NCBI GenBank assembly: GCA_027574665.1
Contig: CM050658.1
Coordinates: 21,216,317 to 21,280,316 of the forward strand
Direction of reading: 5' to 3'
From: Rhynochetos jubatus
Taxonomy: Eukaryota > Chordata > Aves > Eurypygiformes > Rhynochetidae
Length of the DNA: 64,000 nt
A program made the translations under genes and the position numbers. Each line of letters starts with the position of its first letter. The stretch's first letter is position 1. Below, one piece after another: positions 36,091 to 45,222 of this stretch. The notes beneath the pieces were generated by a model that ran no database searches, had not been told where the DNA came from, and was given only the letters and a program-made list of their open reading frames with translations.

Positions 36091-39000
36091 GCTCTAACTG
36101 GTGCAATAATGTGTGCTGGATCCTGGGTCTGTGCTGTGATATGGTCCTTAGCTGGTCAGCTATTGCTTTTAGTGCATTTAACTTAGGGGTTTTTTTCACA
36201 TCTACTTTATGTAATGATATCTGAATATCCTTATTGTGGTTTTGATTACATTGCTAGCAAGGTTTGGAAGTTGGCCTTCCTTGGAATAACAGTTCTGTGT
36301 TGGTCTCTGTCTAAAATCAGTGCAGCTGTACATAAACCACGCATTTCTAAAGCTTACAGAGGTGTCGAATGGATCTTTGTTCAAAGCCAGAAGAATAACC
36401 CCAAAGAGTTGGAGCGTGTTGCGTAGGAAGGTAGCGAACAGAAGAAAGCCAGTAACTGCTTTGCAATGTGGAATTAGTCTTGGGAGAATGAATAGCTAAT
36501 GAAAAGTAACCTTTCATTTTACCACTGAAAGCAAAACAAGATAAATTCATGTTAATACTAGCAAGAAATGAGAGTGGGGCTTTGAAACTTGTGGCTAGTG
36601 CAGACTATACTTGAAAATCTCTTTGCATAGGAAATCGCTCTTCAGTAAGCGTCCCTAATGACATGCAGGGCTCTAAAGCAGTTGGGGCACGTACTGCTGC
36701 TTCGCCCTCCCGTCCCGTACAGCGGAGCTGAAGTCGGAGGGGATGGTGTTGCATAGCAAAGCCAGGAATGTTTCATAACTCTGAGAATTACTCAGAGATA
36801 AGCGATGGTAAACATGATTTGGTTTCTTATTGCAGCCTGTCTACTAACAGCATTCATACAGAATGAAATTCTGGCGTCAGAGAAGGGAGGATTTCATCTG
36901 CAGGACCTGATCCAATCCCCCAGAAGTCATTGATAGAGTCATTTCATTGACTTTAATGGGACTGAATTGATTCCTTTAATAGTATTTTTGTTCCTGTCAG
37001 TAGTTCATTTGGCTTTGCTGTAAGCATTTACATGAGTAATGGCAGAAAACAGACTTTGTATCAAATTGCAGACTGAATAACTCTACACTGTAACAGGGCA
37101 CTGGAGGTAGTTTTATTTCCATTGTTATTTTAAGTTTCCCTCAGTATACTGGAACAATGTCGGAAAAAAAAGTCAGCAAATTTGTGAGAGTTTGGTCTGT
37201 TTGGAGAAGTCCTGGGTAAAATAGGCTTATTGTCTAACTGAAATTATTATTTTGTGCCCCTTTAGATCTCTTTTGTGACTGTGCCTTTTTTGCCTTCAGG
37301 TAATCAACAGTATCTTACAGGAGGCATGGAATCATTTTTATTTATCCTACCTAATAGCAAAACTGGTACAAGAAGTCCAAGGTGGCTGGAGGCGTAGATT
37401 CATAGTGACAGGAGTGAAACAGTTGTTACTCTAGGGGTTATAATACATAGTTGCCTGTGATGATTTTTTTAAAAAACTTTTTCGTTCTGTAATCTTTTAA
37501 AAATAATACCATGACTTGGTTTTCTTTATGTCATCATATTATCAGGGAAAATATGTTTCTGTCTTAGAACAACAGCTGAATGAAACATCATGGGAGAAAT
37601 TCTAACTCTTTGTAGATGGAATGTACAAATGTCTCTTACCTGTGTGCTCATCATGAATGGATTACGTACAGGTTAACTTAATGCAACCTGAAATTCATTA
37701 AGAAATCTGGTGATGAAGTCAGGAATACTTTCAGCCAACACTTAGCTACAAAGTTCAGTTTCTCTTTCTTTATCTATTCTCGGCTTCCTGGTATTAAACA
37801 AAAATTTCACAGTTGTGAAGGTGCCAACCTGCTTTTATTCAAACGGTGTTTTTCCTTAGTTCCTTCTGGATCTTGTGTGTTCCTGATAATTAAGCTTCAA
37901 AGCCAGTATTTGTTTTGAGTGTGAATTGGAGGTTCTTTGGGTGTGTTTGATTAGCTTCATTGGCTGCTTGGGTAGACAATCCCTTTTTCATTCTGGTCGA
38001 TGAAGTTTATATTCACCAGTGGATGGACATTTTGTCTTTGACATGAAAAGAAAATTGTAAAAGGTAGTACAGCTGAGCTGCACTTGATTTATCTCACTCA
38101 TCTGGAGACCTACTCAACTCTTTTCACCTGGCAAAAGTCTGCCACGAGTTTTAATTCTGCAATGCATTGTCAGCCTGATGCTCCATACCTCACAGCAAAG
38201 TCTGAGGAACTGTAGTCTCAAACAAAAAACAACAACCCACCCCTGTTGGATGATTTTACTTGGACTCAAGGGAAAATTCCTTTAAATCTGCTTCCAATCC
38301 TGTTTTCTCAAGGAACAGTACCTCTAATGCAATGAATATAGATTAAATCTGGTTGAACATCTACTACTAAAATGTCACTAAAATGTGACACTTCCAGTGC
38401 ATTTTTTCTCCCCCTTACTTTAGGGGTTCTCTATAGGTCCCAAGGGACCAGCTTGCATTATACCTAGAGCCAAATAATAATAACCCAAGTGGTACAGTAG
38501 TGCCTCATGCAGAAGGGTGGGAACTGCGAGTTCCCTTAGCTTGATTCAGGTGAAGCAGATCTGTGTGTAGTCTTCCCAGATGCATGATGAGTGACTCCTC
38601 CCTGGGCTTTGCTGATCTCTGCCCTGGCTGTGCCTCTGCTGGCCCATTAAGAAGGGATTACCTTTTCTTCCTTCCTCTTATAATGCAAACAATTCCTTCC
38701 TCCTCAGATTTTGAGATCTGGGTTAGCATAATCTTAGATGACAATTTAGAGAAAACAGTCAAATGACGAATATATCCTGAATGTTTGGAGTCATCGTGTC
38801 ACTGTTATTTCTCCAGATCTTTAAGGACTGTGAAATGCAGGTCTTGTGATTCTGATCTGGTGAAATCTGGTTTGTTACCTTGCTACTTGTTTTTCTGCCA
38901 GTAGAAGTCTAAACAAAATCAGATATCGAAATACAAGATGATGGCTTAGGAATCATTCTAACACACTGAAAATATTTACAAGCTTCCAAGATGAGACTTT

Positions 39001-40337
39001 TCCTGATTATGGAAATCAAAGAATAGTTTTCCCAGCAGGCCTGCAGTTAGCTCATCCAAATTGCTTCTGTTTTAATTGGCATGCATTTCCTTTAAGCAGC
39101 TAGAAGATGAAAAATATTTGACTTGGGCTCTACAGGAATGGAAGCCTGTTCCCCAAGACGCAGCCACTCTGGAATAAAAAACCAACGAACAAATAATTTG
39201 AGTTTGTTGTGCATTTGTACAACAAAAATCCATAACATCTTTGATGAACAAAATCCCAGAACAAGGTGAAGACTTGGATTCTGACTTTTTAATGAGAAAA
39301 ATGAAGATAATATTTTAGTCAGGTTTTCTAGTATATGAAGTCTTTCGCTTCTTGAAGTGAATCTAGGTGGGACACTATTTTGTCTTTCGTCCACAGCCTA
39401 GTGTTGTTTTCAAACTGCACTTTAGGAGATTTGTAACAAAAGTTTCTTGTTTCTGAAGTTTGTTTCTGAAGTTTGTTTCAGAAGCAGTGGTAAGAATAAA
39501 TAAAAAGAAATAACGTTGATTACAAATTACTGCTTCTGTATGGAAGAACAGTGTAACATTGTGTGTGAAATTAGTTCATCAGTTACTGGAGGGTTTTATT
39601 TCTCTTTTGCTGAACAGATCTATGGTGCAATGTTATCCCTATAAATTGTTGTCATGGGGAATGGTAAGACCAAATATGCATAGCTGAGGCTGAAATGATC
39701 GTGTGCTCGAATGGTGTCAAAAGCTGCGCTCATGGGATTTGAGGGTGGTGGCTTTTTGTAGCCTGGGAAGCATTTGGTTATAAATTAAAACCATGGAAGC
39801 ATACTGTGGACGATTGTCTGTGGATTGAAAGAGATTGAGCGGACCTTGGCTTAAAGAAGTTGAGAAATTTTGGCCTGGAGGCACTGGGGGTCTGAAAAGA
39901 AAGGGAGTCCTTGAGCTCCCTGGCTATTTCCCACCCCCAGTGCAATGCACCGTCTGCTGCGAAAACTTGTGGCTTGCCCAGCCTTGTTCCCTTTGACTGC
40001 TGGAGATGTTATTCCCTGGGCAGCTGAGACCAGAGCGGTGGGGTTAGTGTCAAATGCCGTTGGATATCTTTTTGTCAACTAGTTATGTGGACTTGCCCTA
40101 TAACCAGTGGAAGCAGGCACCCCTAGCCTGACATTCAGTTCACATTACCGAGATGTCCGTATTAGAGATCAGACTCAGTTTGGAAGTGACAGTTTGTCTT
40201 CAGAGAGTGTTCGGATCTGCAACAGCTGTGAGGCAAAAGAACAGCTGTATGGTAGGTCAAGGCAGATCTCACTCGAATCGGTGAGGGGTTTTCAGTGATA
40301 CTGTTCTTGAATAATGTCAGTCATTCATTTTGATTGA
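36091..40337. other. Noncoding, ATP2B2 5' intron or flank
   Basis: AT-rich unique sequence. It includes a 13-bp-period short tandem repeat at 39449-39484. No gene, RNA gene or repeat family recognised; open frames do not exceed about 100 codons. Confidence 0.55.
39449..39484. repeat. 13-bp tandem repeat, 2.8 copies
   Basis: The unit GTTTCTGAAGTTT is repeated twice exactly and then partially (GTTTCAGAAG). Confidence 0.9.
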
Positions 40338-40960
40338 AAATCACAGAATCATAGAGTGGTCTGGGTTGGAAGGGACCTTAAAGATCACCTAGTTCCAACC
40401 CCCCTGCCATGGGCAGGGACACCCTCCTCCAGACCAGGTTGCTCCAAGCCTCATCCAGCCTGGCCTTGGACACTGCCATGGATGTGGCATCCACAGCTTC
40501 TCTGGGCAACCTGTCCCAGTGCCTCCCCACCCTCTCTGGGAAGAATTTCTTTCTGATATCCAATCTGAATCTCCCCACTTTCAGTTTAAACCCATTGCCC
40601 CTTGTCCTGTCACTACAGGCCCTTGTAAAAAGTTTCCCCCAGCTTCCTTGTAGGCCCCTTCAGGTACTGGAAGGCTGCAATAAGGTCTTGCCAGACCCTT
40701 CCCTTCTCCAGGCTGAAAAAATCCAACTCTCTCAGCTTTTCTCCACAGCAGAGGTGCTCCAGCCCTCTGAGCATCTTCGTGGCCTCCTCTGGACTTGTTC
40801 CAACTGGTCTATATCCTTCTTATGCTGAGGGCTCCAGAGCTGGACACAGCACTCCAGGTGGGATCTTACAAGAGCAGAGTAGAGTGGGAGAATCACCTCC
40901 CTTGACCTGCTGGCCACAATGACCTGTACTACATCCACATCTCAAAAATATCAGTGTTTT
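40338..40960 (-). mobile_element. Longest CR1 LINE copy, 3' end with decayed ORF2 C-terminus
   Basis: The left edge, AATCACAGAATCATAGAGTGG, keeps two terminal octamers of the CR1 3' end in reverse complement. The copy extends about 620 bp and so reaches further 5' than the others. On the - strand, 40732-40938 encodes [20 protein letters not shown] followed by [20 protein letters not shown], the conserved C-terminal region of CR1 ORF2 (endonuclease/reverse-transcriptase protein). Frameshifts follow downstream, so the protein is broken. Further 5' parts, including the reverse-transcriptase core and endonuclease, are missing. It is the same subfamily as the copies at 2.1 and 6.2 kb and is antisense to ATP2B2. 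The right edge is approximate. Confidence 0.96.
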
Positions 40961-41485
40961 GGCTGTGTTTTGTAGAATAATCTCCTCCCTAACCTCCTCT
41001 GCCCGCCAAAAAACCCAACAAACAAAAGCCCCCACCCAAACCTAGTGCAATACATGGGTTTCTTGTAGAGGAGACTCTAAATTTCACCTGCTTCTGGTAA
41101 CCTGATCTATTTTGGAGATACAAAGCCCCATTGATTGGGAATATTGACACATGCTAGTCTCCAATTTTCCATTCCTCAGTTTTTGTTAAAGGGATATTAA
41201 CCACTCGGGAAAAGTGAGGTGGTCGTGTGTCAGTCGTGCTAACCTGGTGTGCATTCTGGCAAGGTTCCCCAGCTTTTCATAAAAGAGATTCAAGGATCAA
41301 ATGAAACCTGAGTATCTTGTTCCATGGGAGTTTGTTCCTGGTTTTTTACCATCTGCCTTTGTAAAGCGTGAGGTGGTGTTGCCCTGGTGTCCTAACGTTA
41401 GGTGAATCACGAAGAGCACAAGCCCCGAGTGATTTGTTTTTAAAGCATTGAAGGAAATGCAAACTTCATATTTGTTGTTTATTGA

Positions 41486-41519
41486 TTAATATTTAATTGA
41501 AGGTGAAATTAAATATTAA
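41486..41519. repeat. 13-bp perfect AT-rich inverted repeat
   Basis: TTAATATTTAATT and AATTAAATATTAA are exact reverse complements separated by the 8-nt spacer GAAGGTGA. Each arm contains TTAAT/ATTAA homeodomain-type cores. Confidence 0.9.
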
Positions 41520-43410
41520 GCAGGCAAATGACTCAAACATGCTAAAAAGCAACAACGCTGTCTTGCTGTGGCTGACAAATGACAATGAATTTCTAAGAAT
41601 AGAAGCACATACATTATTGTATAGCAACGGCCCAGTGAGTCAGAAGAGGTGCTTTGGGAGTGGTGGACACATCCCACTGAAAAATCACGTAGAAGACATC
41701 TGTGACGCTCAGTTTAGTACCTTTTGCATTGCTAATGAAATCAGTGGATGGTTCTCCTCAGAAAATGGTAGCAGTTGCCTTTTCACTGTGGTGTTATGGA
41801 ACCATTTATTTTTTTAGAGGAATGTTTAAAAAGCCCACAGGATCAGCAGAGCCCTGGAAACACACCTACTGTTAGGTGAATGGCGTATTTTTATGTGGTG
41901 GGGTTTTGTTTGTTTTTGTTTTAACATCATGGCTGTTTTAGACCCCCAGCGTTCAAGATCTTGTAGTGTCCTTACCTTAGGAATAGGTTCTCTTTTGCCC
42001 ACTGGGAGTAAATAGCAGCCTGTCATTTCAGCTAATCGTTATTGTTATTGGTGCCTCGTTTTTCACAACGTTCTTCTGGGTGTTCTTTTTCATGGTCAAA
42101 TCTGAGACTGCGTTTTGATGTGGCTGTCAGCAGCAACTTTATAGATGAAACCAGGAAGAGTTTGAAATGCAGATTTTGGGAAAGGGGAGGCACATCACCA
42201 GTGGAGGTTGTGGTGATTCAGAGCCTTGGGATGGAGTCTGTTTTACTGGATGTCTGTGACATTTATGTACTGCAATTTTTTCACAATAATGCTGCAGGCT
42301 GATGTTACTTCTGTTCAGAATATTGATCCACCCTGTTTAAAAACAGATAAGGAAATATGTCGGTGAGGTCTTTTCTGCATGCTAAACATAGAGAATTATC
42401 TAGAAATGTACTGCTGCTGTGAACACTGTCCAGCACGAAGCACAGAAAGTTCAGTGTTGTTGGCAGAGCAATCTCCTCCTTGGCTATTGGTTGGCAAATA
42501 GAGGCCCTTTTTAATTACTACTTCAAGTTTATCTTTATTGCTCACTGCAAGCCGTGTTTTGTACTGAAACTCTTCTCTTCCCATGGACTTGAACAGCAAT
42601 ACGTGCAATCAAGGTTGGCAGGAGTTCTTAGCACTAGAACATATGTCAATAAATAGGATGGGTAGAAGAAGCATGCAGAAGTTGACTGCTATTTAAATTG
42701 CATTCTGTAATATTGCAGTGAAACTTTGGTACTTCCCTTTATTTTTTTTCTCCACAGAAATCAAAGGAATGTTGATTTTGTTATCTGCAATGAGAGGGCT
42801 GGTAGAGGTTGAGTTTGTCTAACTGAGCAAGGTGTATTAGATAACTCCAAAGCAGATAATGTCAGCGTGGACAAAGAGGAACTAATGCATACCATGGTCC
42901 GCACCCCGAGCTCTCTGGCATGCAGAGCGATGGCAGTGCAGTGGGATCAGTGGAAATGCCACGCCTGCGTGTTATGTGGACTTTATGTGGGCAGGAGATT
43001 AAAACCGTTGCACTGATACAAAATTGGGATTTGAAACACTTTGAGATCCTCTGTATGTGTGTACTCACTTGTGCTCTACCTAGAAAGTTCAAAATGCACA
43101 CTTTGACTATGGCAGGTTTGTCAGTCATTGGGGTGATGCCGTGCTCTTTTAAAGATCATTTTTATCATGAGGAAACTATTCTGAGACCTGTAGATTAGAC
43201 AGTGTGCACGCACTAGCTGGCTTGAGGCAAAAAAGAAACCTTTAATCTCTGTTAAAACTCTCTGTGCCAAATATAATAGCTGGTTTCAGCAGTATTTAAA
43301 CCAACTTCATTAGAATATGGGAAGGGGAAACAGGTTTTAAAGGCTGGTTTTAGTAAGTAATCAACTCTCTCCCAGATGGTCCAAACCTGCAGTTCAACAC
43401 TGCACATGGT

Positions 43411-43465
43411 AGAAAAAAAAAAAGGGGGGGGGGGTGGGAAATAAAAAGGGAAAGGGAAAAACCAC
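43411..43465. repeat. A11G11 homopurine tract with G4 potential
   Basis: A-run at 43413-43423, G-run at 43424-43434, then T, GGG, and further GGG, GGG blocks in an A-rich context to about 43460. It is a long polypurine strand with enough G-runs for a quadruplex, about 1.1 kb upstream of the ATP2B2 start codon. Confidence 0.85.
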
Positions 43466-43927
43466 CCCAACATCCCCCTGTCTGTGTGTTTGTGTGCGTG
43501 TTGGCTCCATGCTTGCATGTTTTTTGCTGTGGAGGTGAAGCTGTTCAGGCTGTTGGTGAGCGGGCTCACAGGCAGCGAAGCAACCCAGCAGCTGCCCTAT
43601 GTGAGATGTAGCTCTGGCTGTTCAAATCAAGACGCTTCTTTTTTTCTCTTCCGGGGTACCCTTCCTTTCACAGCAGGCAAGGCTGTGAGATGTAATGCAT
43701 TTAAATGTGTTCCGAATTTGTAATGATGGCTCTAGTTTCCCCGCTAGTTTTACTGCCCTTGCACTGAAAAATAGTTTTACTTTAACTCATTATGAAAACA
43801 AATGGTGTTTAACTAATTTCTGTTACCTTGTAGCCTTTATGAGAGAGTCTTAGTTCTTGTCAGATGAGAGATTGATGTGGCTGTAGGACCCAGAGTGCAT
43901 CCTGGAGGTGCATCTAGCATGCTGGAC

Positions 43928-43974
43928 TAATCGTTTACTTATTAATATTCATGAGCCATCTCATTTAGCAGGTG
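43928..43974. promoter_or_regulatory. Candidate AT-rich transcription-factor site cluster
   Basis: TAATCGTTTACTTATTAATA with following TTCATGAG contains a TAATC homeodomain core, a forkhead-like GTAAACG (reverse strand) and a reverse-strand ATGAATATTAAT resembling POU-homeodomain sites. An E-box CAGGTG follows at 43969-43974. It lies about 0.5 kb upstream of the exon. This is motif resemblance by eye only. Confidence 0.2.
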
Positions 43975-44435
43975 CTCTTGGGACTTGATTAAAGTAAGCA
44001 GCGCTGCTATTGGTGCTTTAGCTGTGGAGAGCTTTATCTAACACACAGCTAGTGTTATCCTTGTTGTCGTTGCTGGCTCTGACTACCTGCAGCATTGTAA
44101 AGGACATCTCCACAGTGTTCCTGCGTAGCTTTTCCTAAACGACAAGCCAAACCGCAATGACAGAGTAACTTTGAAGTCACCGCTGTGAAGCGTTACTGCT
44201 CACCCTTGTAATGAGGCCTTTCTGTTTGTTCCCAAAGGTCCAGAGGAAGAAATGACCATGTAGATTCTACAGCTTGGTTGCAGCATAATGGGAAATGGTG
44301 AATGGAGTGGAGCTGGTCTGCAGCCTTGAAAGCAGCCGTTCTGCGGACCACTAGTCAGTCAGGGACACCTCGCATGCCAGAGGCATTCTCCACGTCGCTC
44401 GCCAGCCACACACTGGATTCTTTTTAATTTCTTAG

Positions 44436-44523
44436 GTTGGAATTCAAGAGTCCTTTCCTTCAATTTTTAAACCGTTTTAAGATTGTATCAACTATAACGA
44501 GTGGAGCAATATAATCAGCGACA
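44436..44523 (+). other. ATP2B2: ATP2B2 5'-UTR part of the first coding exon (predicted)
   Basis: This is the segment between the best splice acceptor and the start codon. A pyrimidine-rich tract at 44416-44433 ends in TTTCTTAG at 44428-44435, so the exon would begin at 44436 and carry 88 nt of leader. The leader has no ATG of its own and an in-frame TAA at 44512. An alternative acceptor, TTTTAAG ending at 44480, also follows a T-rich run and would shorten the leader. If the exon were a first exon rather than an internal one, neither acceptor would be used; I see no CpG island or TATA box here that argues for that. The boundary is inference from splice consensus only. Confidence 0.55.
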
Positions 44524-44722
44524 ATGGGTGACATGACAAATAGCGATTTTTATTCCAAGAACCAAAGAAATGAGGCCAACCATGCAGGAGAGTTTGGGTG
44601 CACACTGCAAGAACTGCGCTCCCTCATGGAACTTCGAGGAACAGAAGCAGTAGTAAAAATTAAAGAGACTTATGGGGAAACAGAGGGGCTCTGCAGACAT
44701 CTGAAGACATCACCGACAGAAG
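44524..44722 (+). CDS. ATP2B2: ATP2B2 (PMCA2) first coding exon, partial CDS
   Basis: This exon encodes the N-terminal 66 residues, plus the first base of codon 67, of plasma-membrane Ca2+-ATPase isoform 2. PMCA2 is a P-type ATPase that exports cytosolic Ca2+ and is prominent in neurons and inner-ear hair cells. The translation begins [17 protein letters not shown], which as I recall matches mammalian PMCA2 exactly and differs from PMCA1 (MGDMANNS...). It continues with the family-conserved [20 protein letters not shown] and KTSP-EG. The segment is the hydrophilic cytosolic N-tail, with no membrane span; the transporter core lies in later exons. The start is supported by an in-frame TAA at 44512-44514, an A at -3 and a G at +4. 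The CDS leaves the exon in phase 1 at an AG|GTAAGC donor. Differences from mammals ([24 protein letters not shown]) are conservative. The remaining exons lie outside the window. Isoform assignment is from memory of the protein family, without a database search. Confidence 0.96.
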
Positions 44723-44728
44723 GTAAGC
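44721..44728 (+). other. Splice donor of ATP2B2 first coding exon
   Basis: AG|GTAAGC is a near-perfect U1 donor, differing from AG|GTAAGT only at +6. It splits a Gly codon after its first base (phase 1). This is where conserved PMCA sequence stops: KTSP-EG is followed in the protein family by residues encoded in the next exon, while the sequence here turns into unrelated residues. Confidence 0.93.
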
Positions 44729-44949
44729 ATAATTTCCTTCCGCTGAATCAGGGGACTTTGTGTAAGTGCTCTCCAGATAGTGAAGGAAAGAGGTTTTGTT
44801 CCAAACCTCAACACAATTCTCAGGGCGCTGCCATTATTCCCAACGATATTAAAACAAAAGACGAGTCTTCAGAGAAAGAAGAGAAAAACGGTCTAGCTAT
44901 AGCTAAAGCCAGCATGAGAATAGATGGGAATGTTTATTCAAACAGCTAA
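44723..44949 (+). other. Open read-through of the ATP2B2 frame into the intron
   Basis: If the donor at 44722/44723 is not used, the ATP2B2 frame stays open for another 75 codons and stops at TAA 44947-44949. The extension is hydrophilic and charged, with a Lys/Glu-rich stretch ([14 protein letters not shown]) and no homology I recognise. The resulting 141-residue product would contain only the cytosolic N-tail and no pump domains. It is most simply intron sequence that is open by chance. An intron-retention or intronic-polyadenylation isoform is possible, but I see no AATAAA close downstream; the nearest ones noticed are about 2.5 kb away, near 47410-47425. Confidence 0.3.
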
Positions 44950-45165
44950 ATGCACTAAATCTTCCTTAAAAAACAGACAAAAAAAATGAGCACCCGTTTT
45001 ATGGCATTATAAAGAGGCTTCAACATGTATGCTCTTGGTGGTAAGAAGATGCAGACTAGTTGCTTCACAAGAATTTCTAGGTATTTAGACATCTTGAGAA
45101 CATGAAATGACCTTTTGGGACACGTGGTGTTACTTTGTAGATGAACATGTACTGCTTATATATTT
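44950..45165. other. ATP2B2 intron
   Basis: Intronic sequence between the read-through stop and a CR1 scrap. Nothing recognisable. Confidence 0.7.
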
Positions 45166-45222
45166 GGGGTTGGACTAGATGTTCTCTAGAGGTCCTTTCC
45201 AACCCCTACCACTCTGTGACTC
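45166..45222 (+). mobile_element. CR1 LINE 3' terminal fragment, sense
   Basis: GGGGTTGGACTAGATGTTCT followed by CTAGAGGTCCTTTCC and AACCCCTACCACTCTGTGAC is the last 55-60 bases of a CR1 element. It ends in the CTGTGA-type terminal octamer and is extremely 5'-truncated. Confidence 0.85.

Larger units (their letters stand above)
40961..44435. other. Noncoding, upstream intron adjoining the ATP2B2 exon
   Basis: Unique sequence with several features that may be regulatory: a 13-bp inverted repeat (41486-41519), an A11G11 purine tract (43413-43434) and an AT-rich homeodomain-like cluster (43928-43955). A 106-codon + frame (41497-41817) and a 105-codon - frame (43252-43569) have no recognised domains and are taken as chance. 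Confidence 0.55.

Noticed and set aside
35705-36199. 164-codon open frame on the - strand
   Set aside because: It runs through the A/C-rich low-complexity tracts (translating as Gly/Phe/Trp-rich and Lys/Pro-rich runs) and has no domain, so its openness is compositional.
40409-40828. 139-codon + strand frame, and similar frames at 2236-2520, 3638-3973 and 6222-6593
   Set aside because: These are antisense translations of CR1 tails; the repeated LLQASSSLAL and SLGNLSQCLPTL words are the reverse of CR1, not a gene family.
41497-41817. 106-codon + strand frame overlapping the inverted repeat
   Set aside because: No recognised family. The sequence is more likely a noncoding element, and no promoter or splice context supports a protein.
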